A DNA stretch of 32,871 nt from an uncultured Clostridia bacterium (GTDB taxonomy: Bacteria > Bacillota > Clostridia > Christensenellales > Aristaeellaceae): the NCBI GenBank assembly GCA_946615495.1, contig CAMOHY010000002.1, positions 1-32,871 of the forward strand, written 5' to 3'. Positions 6,015-14,585 of this stretch are shown here, one piece after another. Each line of letters starts with the position of its first letter. Within the stretch, counting starts at the first letter, position 1. The position numbers and the translations under genes are program-made. The notes under the pieces were generated by a model. That model did not search any database, was not told the origin of the DNA, and saw nothing but the letters and a program-made list of their open reading frames with translations.

Positions 6015-9000
6015 TCAGGCGTTGCCGCCCTCGCCGTTATCGTCATAAAGGTCCTTGTTCCGTTCCGTGCGGCGCACGCGCTTGCGCGCAGGAGCCTGGG
6101 GAGCCTCCGGCTCCGCCGGGAAATCCTCCAGGTCCAGCTTGGCTACCTTGATATTCAGGTTGAGCCGCTGGGCGTTGGGGTCCACGGGCGCGGGCTTGAA
6201 GGCCTGGGTATCGCTGGCCAGGGCGTCCATATCCTCCTTGGTCATTCCATTGAACAGCGATTGATTGCCGTACACCTGGGTCTGCTGCAAGGGCTGATAG
6301 ACGTTATTCTGCCGCCGGGGCTGATAGGCCTGGGTTTCCTGCCGCACAGGCTGGAAGGCCTGGGTTTCGCCCGCGCCGGGCTGAGCCTGCGGGGGTTGCT
6401 GGGCAGGCTGCGCAGTCCTGGGCCGGTACACGCCGGTGTTTTGGATGTTTGCGGCGGCGGTGGGCCGGGGCGACGCGCCCTGGGGCGGCATGAACGGCGC
6501 GGACTGGTTGGGATAGGACGCGCGGTTCACGCCCTGATTGGGATTATTCTGAGCCGCCCGCATATGAGGCTGCTGCGCCGCCGCGCTGCGGGCCTGACGC
6601 GCCTGCTGGGCGCGCTGGGCCTGACGCCGCTTTTCGGTTTGCTTGCGCACGGTGTAAGCGTAGTAAGCGCCGCCGCCGCCCAGCACGGCCAATCCCAGCA
6701 GCACCCACGGCCAGGGCGAGCCGCCCTGCTGCACGTTGGTTTCCGGCTGAACGGGATTATCCTGGGGCCCCACGGGAGCAATTTCCGGGGTGGGGCTGGG
6801 GGTCGCAGTCGGAACGGGCGTTTCGGTGGGCAGGCGTTCCGGGTCGGGCGTAGGCGTTACGAAGGGATTAAAGGGCTCGTAGGACGCGCTGAGCGCCGGG
6901 TTTTGCCACACCGTCTGGTTGTAATCCTCCACCGGCTGAATCTGGCTGCTGGTAGCGCCGGAGGAGGTGTTGTTGCTGTTTGCGTTTAAGTACTCGCTGC
7001 TCTGCAGGAAGGTGGAAAGCTCGCCCAGCGGCAGCACACGGAAGTAATCGCTGCGGATATAGCCTTCGTTGCCGCCCTGGCTCACATGGTACCAGGTGCC
7101 CTCGTCGTTGGTGACGGTGCCCAGCACCAGGGCGAACGCGTAATTATCCAGCAGGCGGATGGCGTTGTCCTTTTTCGTGGTAGGCTCGGACCGCAGGTTC
7201 ACCCGGCCGCTGTTGCTCTGCACATGGCCGTAGCTGCTCAGGCTTTCCTGGGTCAAGGGTTCGGGCGTGGGGGCGGGAGAGGGCGTAGGCGTGCCGCCCA
7301 TCAGGCTTTCTTCGTAGGCGGCCACCTCCTCCTGGCTCATCATGCGCAGCTGGTCCTGGCGGATATAGCCCCACATGCCGTTATACTGCACCAAATGCCA
7401 GGCCGCGTTGCCCGCGTACTGCTGGCCGCGCACATTGGCCACGGCCATATAGGGAAGCAGCATGATGATTTCGCCGTTGGTATCCGGGAAATTGCGCATG
7501 GGCACGCCTTCGCCCAAGGTCATAGCGTAGCCCTCGGCCTGCTCCGGCACGGCGGTGGCGGTGGCAGCCGGCGTGGTCTGAATCTGCTCCAGATAGGGCC
7601 GGGCCTCCTCGCTGGTGATGGACTGGATGGAGGATTGCAGGATAAAGCCCAAATTGCCGCTGCTCACGGACTGAACGAAGGCCCAGGGCACATTGTCCAC
7701 ATAGGTCTGGCTCTGCACGAAAAGCAGGGAATCGGGAGGCAGCATTTCCAAAATGGTATCGTCGGTCTGGCTCACGCCGGTGCGCAAGGCCGCCTGGCCG
7801 CTGGTGAGGGCATAGCCCTTATAGGGCAGGGGCGTTTCGGTGGGCGCCTCGGTGGGAATCAGGGTGGGTTCGGCGGTGGGCTCCTGGGTGGGCTCCTGCG
7901 TAGGTTCCGCAGTGGGCTCCTGGGTGGGCTCCTGGGTGGGTTCCGCAGTGGGCGCCTGGGTGGCGGCGGGCTGCTGGGTGGGCATGGGCGAGGAAAGCTG
8001 CGCCTGAATTTCTTCGCTTTCCGCTTCGCTGGCCACCTCCACGTAATCGGCCATCAGGAAGCCGTCGGTGCCGCTGACGCGGACGGAGTACCACTTTTCG
8101 CCGTTGATGGTCTGGGAGGAGAAAACCCATACGCGGGTGTTCTTCTTCAATTCGGAAATTCTCTCCCCGCTGCGGTCCGCGCTCCTGCGGAAATTCACCG
8201 CCGCGGTGGTCTTGGCCCAGCGGTCAATGGGCGCGCCGTCGGGAATGGCGGTGGGCGCTGCCGTGGGCTCCTGGGTGGGGGCCATGGTGTAGCCGAACAG
8301 GGCGGCCAATTCCGCTTCATTCAGGAAGCGCACCACGGATTCGTTCATGTAGCCCATCACGCCGTTGATCTCCACGGCGTACCATACCTTGCCGTCGCTG
8401 ACCAGCTGGCCCAGGGCGTGGCCCAGGTCGCCGCTGTTGGCCATGCCCACGATGTTGTCCTCCGCCGTGGTGGGGGTGGAGCGCACGCGCACGCCGGTGC
8501 CGGTGGGATAGAAATAGGCGTCCAGGGCCGTTTCAAAGGTAGGAGGCTGGGGAGCGGGGGTGGCGGTGGCCAGGGATACATACCGGAACACCACGGTATC
8601 CGGGGTCAGCTGGCCGTTTTCATTCAGGAACACATTGGCGCTTCCGCTGCCCTCCAGGGTATAGTTTTCTTCCAGGTTATCGGGCCGGGCGTCGATGGTG
8701 TTGCTGCCCACATAGCACAAATACTGCTGGGGAGAGGCCACCTCCCGCCCGGTTTGGGCGTCCTGATAGAGAACGGTTACATAGCCGTTCACTTCGTTGC
8801 GGAATTTGAACACCACTTCGGCGGGCTCGGCGTTGCCGTTGCTGTCCACCGTCACATCCACTTCCGCCTCGGAGGCCAATTCATATCCCAGGGTAGAATC
8901 CACCTGGTCCCAATCCAGCCGCACGGTGTTCTTCTGGCCCTCCACGCAGGTGGCCGTATAGGAATAGAAAGCTTCGCCGTCCGGATTCACATATTTTACG

Positions 9001-11768
9001 TTGACCAGCGCCACCTTGGGCGCGGGCGCTTCGGGGGCGTAGCGGTAGGTGAACACGGCATCCACGGGGAAAGCGCCGAATTCATCCACGTGCACGCTCA
9101 CGCTGTCCGGGCCGGTGAGCTGCCAATCCGCCTGCAAATCGGCAGGATCGGGGAAAATTACGCTGTCGCCCGGCTCGCACCACACCTGGGTGGGAGAGGC
9201 CACGTCGTTGCCCTCCTGGTCCACATATTTCACGTTGACCAGCGCCGGCTGGATCACCGGGGCTTCGGTGGGCGCTTCGGTGGGTTCCTGGGTGGGTTCC
9301 TCCGTCGGTTCTTCCGTCGGCTCCTGCGTGGGCTCCTCCGTCGGTTCTTCCGTCGGCTCCTGGGTAGGCTCCTCCGTCGGCGCTTCGGCAGACTGCGTGT
9401 AACGGTACAGGAACACGATCTCCGTCACGTCGCAGTGGCCCGCGGCGTCCACGAATACCTCCACCGTAGGTTCGCTGACCAGCACGTAATTTTCCAGCAG
9501 GTCATAGGGCTCGGCGCTGACGGAGGTGGTCACCCCCGCCTCCGCCCGGATGGAGCCGGCGGTGGCCACGTCCATGCCGCTTTCCTCATCCAAATAGCGG
9601 ATGGGCAGCGTTACCGGACCGGCGATGCGGTATTCATAAACAAAGGTAATTTCGCTGGGATGGGCGCCGTCGGCGTCCACCGTCACATCCTGGAAGGCGG
9701 GGCTGCCCTCGATCAGAACGTAGTTTTCCGGCAGGTCCTGAGGCTGGGGGAAGACCACGAAGCTGCCCCCCTCCAGGGTCTGCTGGGTATCGGCGGCCAA
9801 AGCGCTGCCCTGGGCGTCGGTGTAGTGCACGGTCACGGCGGCGGGCTTCACCCTGCGGTTGTACACGAAGGTGACTTCGCTGACGCTGCCGCCGTCCAGG
9901 CTCACGGTCAAGGGATAGGAAACGGGCTGGGAAAGCTCATAATCCTCCGCGGAAATGGGGGCGTTGGGCAAAATCTCATGGTCCCCTTCCCCAAAGGTCT
10001 GCACGGTGTCGGCGGCGATGGTTTCGCCCCGCTCGTCCACGTAATGAATGGTCACATCCACCGGCTGCACCAGCCGCTGGTAGGTAAAGGTGATTTCGGC
10101 GGGGTTGGCCCCGTTCACATCCACGATCACGGCCACGGCGCCCTCGGAGGTGAGCGCGTACTCATCCTGGGGAATCAAGTCCTCCGGCCCCACCTGGCGG
10201 ATGCCGGGCTCCACGGTAACGAAGGAATCGGGCGCGATGGACGTGCCCGTTTCATCCACATAATGCAGCGTCACCACGGCGGCCTTGGCCACCCGCTGAT
10301 AGGTGAAGGTAACCTCCGCGGGGGACGCGCCTTCGGCGGTGACATACACTTCATAAGAGGAAGGCCCGGTGATGAGGTATTCATCCGGCGCGATGGCCGC
10401 GGCGGGATACACAATGTTGGAGCCGGGCTGGGCGATAAACGCCGTGTCCTGGGCCAGGGGCGCGCCGTTTTCATCCACGTAGTGCAGCGGAATTTCCACC
10501 GGCAGCACCTGGAGCTTATACAGGAAGGTGATTTCGCTGGGCACAGCGCCGTCCAGCGTCACGTTCACGGGCAGGGAATCCGGCCCGTCCAGGGCGTAGC
10601 GGTCAATGGTTTCGGCATACAGGGTATGGGCGCCGCCCTCCAGGGTGAGCTGGGCGTCGGGCAAAAGGGAAGCGCCGTTTTCGTCCACATAGTGCACCGT
10701 CACAGTGGCCGGAGGCACATAGCGGGTATAGGTAAAGGTGATTTCGCTGGGCGCAGCGCCGTTTTCATCCACGGTGACCAGAACGGTGGTGCTGCCCGAA
10801 GCGGTATACTGGTCAATATTGGCGGCGCTGACGGGATGTTCGCCCGCGTCAAAGGTATAAATCACATCGTTAAGCAGCGGCAGGCCGTTTTCATCCACAT
10901 AGTGCACCGTCACGTTGGCGGAGGAAACCAGGCGGGAATACACAAAGGTCACTTCATTGGGCAGGGCCCCGGAGGCGTCCACGATGATCTGATATTCCTC
11001 CATGCCCTGCAGGGTGTAGCCCTCCAGCGCCGGGGCGCTGACGGTGGAAGCGCCCTCCTGGAAGGAAAGCACCTGGTCCGCCATCAGGGGGATACCGTTT
11101 ACATCCGTGTAATGCACCGTCACATCGGCGGAAACCTGGGCCCGGAGATAGGCAAAGGTGATATCGCTGGGGAAAGCGCCGGAGGCGTCCACGGTAACGG
11201 AAAAAGCGCCGGGGCTGAACAGCTCATAGCCGGGAATTTGCTCCGCGGAAACGGTGTGCACGCCCTCCTCCAGGGTGAGCACCCGGTCCTCCAGCAGCAT
11301 TTGGCCGTATTCATCGGTATAATGCACCGTCACCTGAGCGGGCTGGGGCGCGGCGTCCTGCAAGGGAGAGTAAGACAAATACAGGTAATAAACGCCCTGG
11401 TATTCCCCATTGGCGTTAAAAGCGTGAATTTCCACGGGCACAGCGTTCAGGCTGCCCATAGCGTCCTGAACATTCGCAAGGGTTTCCCCCTGGCCGGGCA
11501 TAAAGCTGCTCAGGCCGCCGGTCAGGTCGCTGATATTCAGGGTCAGGCCGTCCAGCGGCGCGTCTAAGGGCAGGGTGATCCAAAAGCGGTTTTCGCCCAT
11601 ATCGGCGGATACGGGCACGGCCATATCGCTCAGGCGCACATTGCCCACGCCGTCCGTCCACTGCACAGAAATACTCATATCCTGCGCGCTGGCAGCCAGC
11701 GCGCCTACTGGCAGCATCAGCCAGGAAAGAACCAGGAGCCAGGCAACAAAGCGGTTGATTCCCTTCAT
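6015..11768 (-). CDS. Giant surface protein: MucBP-like repeats, SH3b domains, C-terminal membrane span and cytosolic tail
   Basis: The 1,917-residue protein starts with a signal peptide (MKGINRFVAWLLVLSWLML..., cut near ALAA). About nine repeats of ~70 residues (about 143-790), each opening like VTVHYVDENG and closing like SEITFTYTR, resemble MucBP/mucin-binding repeats. A Thr-Pro-Glu linker (about 791-838) leads to three more repeats (to ~1070). Five SH3b-like domains follow (about 1075-1155, 1179-1245, 1313-1396, 1409-1489, 1511-1586), with motifs such as GVRVRSTPTT and GRVNLRSEPTT. A membrane span lies near 1684-1706, then a ~210-residue Gln/Arg/Pro-rich tail with TQAF/TQAY motifs. There is no LPXTG. 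SH3b domains usually bind peptidoglycan. The start is the ATG at 11768, after GGAGG; the in-frame extension upstream overlaps the promoter. Confidence 0.85.
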   Translation of the reverse strand: MKGINRFVAWLLVLSWLMLPVGALAASAQDMSISVQWTDGVGNVRLSDMAVPVSADMGENRFWITLPLDAPLDGLTLNISDLTGGLSSFMPGQGETLANVQDAMGSLNAVPVEIHAFNANGEYQGVYYLYLSYSPLQDAAPQPAQVTVHYTDEYGQMLLEDRVLTLEEGVHTVSAEQIPGYELFSPGAFSVTVDASGAFPSDITFAYLRAQVSADVTVHYTDVNGIPLMADQVLSFQEGASTVSAPALEGYTLQGMEEYQIIVDASGALPNEVTFVYSRLVSSANVTVHYVDENGLPLLNDVIYTFDAGEHPVSAANIDQYTASGSTTVLVTVDENGAAPSEITFTYTRYVPPATVTVHYVDENGASLLPDAQLTLEGGAHTLYAETIDRYALDGPDSLPVNVTLDGAVPSEITFLYKLQVLPVEIPLHYVDENGAPLAQDTAFIAQPGSNIVYPAAAIAPDEYLITGPSSYEVYVTAEGASPAEVTFTYQRVAKAAVVTLHYVDETGTSIAPDSFVTVEPGIRQVGPEDLIPQDEYALTSEGAVAVIVDVNGANPAEITFTYQRLVQPVDVTIHYVDERGETIAADTVQTFGEGDHEILPNAPISAEDYELSQPVSYPLTVSLDGGSVSEVTFVYNRRVKPAAVTVHYTDAQGSALAADTQQTLEGGSFVVFPQPQDLPENYVLIEGSPAFQDVTVDADGAHPSEITFVYEYRIAGPVTLPIRYLDEESGMDVATAGSIRAEAGVTTSVSAEPYDLLENYVLVSEPTVEVFVDAAGHCDVTEIVFLYRYTQSAEAPTEEPTQEPTEEPTEEPTQEPTEEPTEEPTQEPTEAPTEAPVIQPALVNVKYVDQEGNDVASPTQVWCEPGDSVIFPDPADLQADWQLTGPDSVSVHVDEFGAFPVDAVFTYRYAPEAPAPKVALVNVKYVNPDGEAFYSYTATCVEGQKNTVRLDWDQVDSTLGYELASEAEVDVTVDSNGNAEPAEVVFKFRNEVNGYVTVLYQDAQTGREVASPQQYLCYVGSNTIDARPDNLEENYTLEGSGSANVFLNENGQLTPDTVVFRYVSLATATPAPQPPTFETALDAYFYPTGTGVRVRSTPTTAEDNIVGMANSGDLGHALGQLVSDGKVWYAVEINGVMGYMNESVVRFLNEAELAALFGYTMAPTQEPTAAPTAIPDGAPIDRWAKTTAAVNFRRSADRSGERISELKKNTRVWVFSSQTINGEKWYSVRVSGTDGFLMADYVEVASEAESEEIQAQLSSPMPTQQPAATQAPTAEPTQEPTQEPTAEPTQEPTQEPTAEPTLIPTEAPTETPLPYKGYALTSGQAALRTGVSQTDDTILEMLPPDSLLFVQSQTYVDNVPWAFVQSVSSGNLGFILQSSIQSITSEEARPYLEQIQTTPAATATAVPEQAEGYAMTLGEGVPMRNFPDTNGEIIMLLPYMAVANVRGQQYAGNAAWHLVQYNGMWGYIRQDQLRMMSQEEVAAYEESLMGGTPTPSPAPTPEPLTQESLSSYGHVQSNSGRVNLRSEPTTKKDNAIRLLDNYAFALVLGTVTNDEGTWYHVSQGGNEGYIRSDYFRVLPLGELSTFLQSSEYLNANSNNTSSGATSSQIQPVEDYNQTVWQNPALSASYEPFNPFVTPTPDPERLPTETPVPTATPSPTPEIAPVGPQDNPVQPETNVQQGGSPWPWVLLGLAVLGGGGAYYAYTVRKQTEKRRQAQRAQQARQARSAAAQQPHMRAAQNNPNQGVNRASYPNQSAPFMPPQGASPRPTAAANIQNTGVYRPRTAQPAQQPPQAQPGAGETQAFQPVRQETQAYQPRRQNNVYQPLQQTQVYGNQSLFNGMTKEDMDALASDTQAFKPAPVDPNAQRLNLNIKVAKLDLEDFPAEPEAPQAPARKRVRRTERNKDLYDDNGEGGNA
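7829..7966 (-). repeat. 36-bp tandem repeats coding a Thr-Pro-Glu-Gln linker
   Basis: The encoded peptide repeats a 12-residue unit, PTAEPTQEPTQE, about two and a half times between SH3b-like domains 2 and 3. The DNA is near-identical between units and so prone to slippage and length change. Confidence 0.75.
9261..9389 (-). repeat. 36-bp tandem repeats coding the linker after MucBP-like repeat 9
   Basis: The encoded peptide repeats the 12-residue unit EPTEEPTQEPTE about three times. It separates the first nine MucBP-like repeats from the last three and is likely an extended, wall-spanning spacer. Confidence 0.75.
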
Positions 11769-11820
11769 AAATAACGATGCCTCCTTCGGAATCCATCGAA
11801 TAATGGTGAAAACTATTTCA

Positions 11821-11849
11821 ATTGTATTACAAAACTTTAACAATGTCAA
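11821..11849 (-). promoter_or_regulatory. Consensus promoter of the giant surface protein
   Basis: On the minus strand a perfect TTGACA (11844-11849) and TACAAT (11821-11826) are separated by exactly 17 bases. The predicted start near 11814 gives a leader of about 45 bases to the ATG at 11768. Near-consensus elements suggest strong, housekeeping-type expression. Confidence 0.8.
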
Positions 11850-11976
11850 TGCTTCCCCTTATGAAATCCCTGGATTCCGCGGATATTTCCGACAATTCGC
11901 CAGCAGGAGCGGGCAGGATTTGCGGAATGAACGAAGAATATACAGTTCGTTGAAACAGCGCAGGGAGGAATGAACC

Positions 11977-12600
11977 ATGAAAGACGAAGCATTGCGGGAG
12001 CGTTTTTTATCCAGCGAGGAAATTTACCCCGGAAAGATCATTCGGGTGGAAAAATGGCAGGTGGAGCTGCCCAACGGGGAAAAGGCCCTGCGGGAAGTGG
12101 TGCGCCATAACGGCGCTTCCGCCATTGTGCCGGTGGACGGTGAAGGCCAGGTGACGCTGGTAAGGCAGCACCGGGTGGCCATTGACCGCTGCACCTGGGA
12201 AATTCCCGCGGGCAAGCTGGATTCCCCGGCGGAGGACCCCTTCAGCGCCGCCCAGCGCGAGCTGGAGGAAGAAACGGGTCTCCAGGCCGCCCATTGGCAA
12301 AAGCTCACCTGTATTTACACCACCCCCGGCTTCTGCAACGAGCAGATTTCCATTTATCTGGCCACCGGCCTGAGCCAGCACCCCGCCCACCCCGACGCGG
12401 ACGAATTCCTGTTTTTGACCAAGATGCCCTTGCGCCGGGCGGTGGAAATGTGCATGGCGGGCGAAATCCGCGATGGCAAAACGGTGATCGGCCTGCTGAT
12501 GGCCAACCAGGCCCTGCACGCTCAGGAAGCGCCGTTTTTGAACGCCGCTGCATCCATACAACGCTTTACTGGCACTTCTTCTTCCCGCGAGGCAAAATAA
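11977..12600 (+). CDS. NUDIX hydrolase, ADP-ribose pyrophosphatase type
   Basis: This 207-residue cytosolic enzyme carries the Nudix box at about residues 79-102, with the core RELEEETGL. There are six rather than five residues between the first Gly and Glu, a one-residue insertion. Upstream, VTLVRQHRVAIDRCTWEIPAGK is the strand pair typical of ADP-ribose pyrophosphatases, as is YTTPGFCNEQISIYLA downstream. It would hydrolyse ADP-ribose to AMP and ribose 5-phosphate, with Mg held by the Glu cluster. The ATG at 11977 follows GGGAGG by eight bases. It is a single-gene unit on plus, ending in a strong terminator. A small inverted repeat (AACGAA-N10-TTCGTT, 11930-11951) lies just upstream. Confidence 0.88.
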   Translation: MKDEALRERFLSSEEIYPGKIIRVEKWQVELPNGEKALREVVRHNGASAIVPVDGEGQVTLVRQHRVAIDRCTWEIPAGKLDSPAEDPFSAAQRELEEETGLQAAHWQKLTCIYTTPGFCNEQISIYLATGLSQHPAHPDADEFLFLTKMPLRRAVEMCMAGEIRDGKTVIGLLMANQALHAQEAPFLNAAASIQRFTGTSSSREAK

Positions 12601-12619
12601 TTTTCCGCTTTTCCGGATA

Positions 12620-12662
12620 AAAAAAGGGTTTCTGCGCTCTTTGCGTACGGAAACCCTTTTTT
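12620..12662. terminator. Strong bidirectional terminator between NUDIX and rsmI
   Basis: AAAAAAGGGTTTC (12620-12632) pairs perfectly with GAAACCCTTTTTT (12650-12662) around a 17-base loop. The T-run on either strand lets it serve the two convergent genes. Confidence 0.9.
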
Positions 12663-12676
12663 ATACCTTTTTGTAT

Positions 12677-13531
12677 TTATATGTTTATATATTCTTTTAC
12701 CTTCAGCGACGCCGCGTAAACGGCGTTTTTCTTTTCGCCCTGGGCGGTTAAGCGGGCCACGGCGTCCCGCATGGACCAGCCCTGCAAAAGCAGATCAAAC
12801 AGCCGGGCCTCCAGGGACGCGTTGACGGCGGGCTTTTCCTCCGGCAGCGACACCGCCCGCAAATCCGCCACCACACAGTATTCGCCTTTTTCGCTTTTTT
12901 CGTTGGCCTCCAGGGCGGCAAGAACGGCTTCCGGCGTGCCCCGCAGGGTCAATTCATGCAGCTTGGTCAAATCGCAGCTGACGGACAGCGCTGCCCCCGG
13001 CAGCGCGTCCCGGATGGCGGCCACCAGGGCCTTTACCCGGTGGGGCGATTCATGGAACACCGCGCCCTCGGATTTTCGGCCAATATCCATTAGTTTTTCT
13101 TTCAATTCCGTATTCCCGCGGGGCAGAAAGCCGTAAAAGGTAAAGGAAGAAAAATCGAATCCGCTCACCGCCACCGCCGCGGCAAAGGCCGTTGGCCCGG
13201 CCACCGCCAGCACCTCAATGCCCTTTTCCGCCGCCGCGCGCACCAATTCCGTGCCGGGGTCGGAAATGGCGGGCATGCCCGCGTCCGTCACCACCGCCAC
13301 GTCCATATCCTCCGTTAGCATGCGTTCCACAATTTCCGCCGCCCGTCCCCGCTCGTTGTGCTGGTGGCAGGAGACCAGCGGCGTATCGATGCCGAAATGG
13401 GTAGTCAGCTTCCGGGTCACGCGGGTATCCTCCGCCGCGATGAGGGAAACGCTTTTCAAGGTTTCAACCGCCCGCGGGCTCATATCGCCCAGGTTGCCGA
13501 TGGGCGTCGCCACCACATACAGCCTGCTCAT
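12677..13531 (-). CDS. rsmI: 16S rRNA (cytidine1402-2'-O)-methyltransferase RsmI
   Basis: The 284-residue protein begins MSRLYVVATPIGNLGD, the hallmark of RsmI, followed by IAAEDTRVTRKLTTHFGI, VVTDAGMPAISDPG (SAM binding) and FHESPHR. It belongs to the tetrapyrrole methylase fold and adds the 2'-O-methyl group to C1402 in the ribosomal P site. The ATG at 13531 overlaps the rsmH stop codon in an ATGA, so translation is likely coupled; the in-frame ATG 12 bases earlier lacks family support. The usual TDAGTP reads TDAGMP here, a mild change. Confidence 0.95.
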   Translation of the reverse strand: MSRLYVVATPIGNLGDMSPRAVETLKSVSLIAAEDTRVTRKLTTHFGIDTPLVSCHQHNERGRAAEIVERMLTEDMDVAVVTDAGMPAISDPGTELVRAAAEKGIEVLAVAGPTAFAAAVAVSGFDFSSFTFYGFLPRGNTELKEKLMDIGRKSEGAVFHESPHRVKALVAAIRDALPGAALSVSCDLTKLHELTLRGTPEAVLAALEANEKSEKGEYCVVADLRAVSLPEEKPAVNASLEARLFDLLLQGWSMRDAVARLTAQGEKKNAVYAASLKVKEYINI

Positions 13532-14460
13532 AGCTTGGCCCATCCTTTCTCAAACACCCTTAGCGTGGCGCTGTGGGCGCGGGGATTTTCCTCCAATTCT
13601 TCCTTGCCCGCCTTGATGGCGCCGCCCACGGCCCGGCCCACGGGCTTTTTGCCGCAGACGCAGATGGGCGCCTTGGGGGGGCAGGTGCAGGGGTTCTGCA
13701 TTTTCCGGAAGGCCAGCTTCACGATGCGGTCCTCCGCGGAATGGAAGGTGATAACGCACAGCCGCCCGCCGGGCACAAGCAAATCCACCCAATCGTTCAG
13801 CGCTTTTTCCAAGGGAGCCAATTCATCGTTCACCGCGATGCGCACGGCCTGGAAGGTGCGCCGGGCGGGGTGGCCCTCCTCCTTCCGGCGCACGGCCTTG
13901 GGAATGGCCGCGTCCACCACGGCCACCAGGTCCTGGGTGGTGCGAAGCGGCTTTTCCCGCCGCTTTTCCACCAAAATCTGGGCAATGCGGGCGGCCCATT
14001 TTTCATCGCCCCAATCCCGCAGGGCCTGGCAGAAATCGCGCTCGGAAACGGTGTTCACGTAGTCCGCCGCGGTCATGCCCTGGCTTGCGTCCATACGCAT
14101 ATCCAAGGGCGCGTCCTCATGGTAGGAAAAGCCGCGCTCCGGGGTGTCGATCTGGTAGGAGGACACGCCCAGGTCCAGCAAGCCGCCATTCAGCCTGATA
14201 TCCGGCAGCAGCGCCTTTACATCGTGAAAATTGCCGTGCACCGCATGAAAGCCGGGATAGCCGCCCAGCCGCTCCTGGGCCGCGGCGATGGCGGCCCCGT
14301 CCCGGTCGATGCCGTACAGCGCGCCCTCCCCCATCGCCCGCAGAATCGCTTCGCTGTGGCCGCCGCCGCCCAGAGTGCCGTCGGCAAACACCTGGCCGGG
14401 CTGGGGCTGCAAATATTCAAGCACCTCCCGCAGCAGCACGGGAATATGATGAAACGCCAT
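13528..14460 (-). CDS. rsmH: 16S rRNA (cytosine1402-N4)-methyltransferase RsmH
   Basis: The 310-residue protein starts MAFHHIPVLLREVLEYL and has the SAM loop DGTLGGGGHSEAIL, LLDLGVSSYQID, ERGFSYHEDAPLDMRMD and ITFHSAEDRIVK, all standard RsmH (MraW) motifs. It N4-methylates C1402 of 16S rRNA. The ATG at 14460 is preferred to an upstream TTG, since the family starts here and AGGT lies before it. Its usual home is the mraZ-rsmH-ftsL cell-wall/division cluster. Here it forms a two-gene unit with rsmI, which modifies the same nucleotide, with its own promoter at 14511-14539. Confidence 0.96.
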   Translation of the reverse strand: MAFHHIPVLLREVLEYLQPQPGQVFADGTLGGGGHSEAILRAMGEGALYGIDRDGAAIAAAQERLGGYPGFHAVHGNFHDVKALLPDIRLNGGLLDLGVSSYQIDTPERGFSYHEDAPLDMRMDASQGMTAADYVNTVSERDFCQALRDWGDEKWAARIAQILVEKRREKPLRTTQDLVAVVDAAIPKAVRRKEEGHPARRTFQAVRIAVNDELAPLEKALNDWVDLLVPGGRLCVITFHSAEDRIVKLAFRKMQNPCTCPPKAPICVCGKKPVGRAVGGAIKAGKEELEENPRAHSATLRVFEKGWAKL

Positions 14461-14510
14461 GAACCGCACCTGCCAAAACAAAAATAATTGAAGAAAGCTT
14501 CTTCCCTTCC

Positions 14511-14539
14511 ATTATAGAGCAAAAGAAATGCCGCCGCAA
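14511..14539 (-). promoter_or_regulatory. Promoter of the rsmH-rsmI unit
   Basis: On the minus strand TTGCGG (14534-14539) and a perfect TATAAT (14511-14516) are 17 bases apart. The -35 lies inside the terminator stem of the preceding GNAT gene, so the two elements overlap. Confidence 0.7.
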
Positions 14540-14562
14540 GGATTTCTTTTTTGCGGCAGGCA
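14521..14562 (-). terminator. Terminator of the SGNH-GNAT unit
   Basis: Read on minus, TGCCTGCCGCAA pairs with TTGCGGCGGCA (one bulge), followed by TTTCTTTT. It separates the GNAT gene from rsmH. Confidence 0.7.
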
Positions 14563-14585
14563 AACACGGCTTTTTCTTTTTCTCT

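Noticed and set aside
6015..6700. A sortase LPXTG anchor at the end of the giant surface protein
   Set aside because: No LPXTG-like motif lies before the hydrophobic span, and about 210 residues follow it, which a sorting signal does not allow.
7829..9389. Regular repeats that could suggest a CRISPR array
   Set aside because: The units are contiguous in-frame 36-bp repeats coding Thr-Pro-Glu linkers, with no unique spacers and no cas genes.
7086..11567. A 1,493-codon open frame on the plus strand
   Set aside because: It lies opposite the MucBP/SH3b repeats and only mirrors their codon pattern; the translation is His/Gly/Arg-rich with no domain, and the minus strand has signal peptide, domains and promoter.
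11930..11951. AACGAA-N10-TTCGTT inverted repeat upstream of the NUDIX gene as an operator
   Set aside because: The arms are only 6 bp, no clear promoter was found next to it, and it may be chance.
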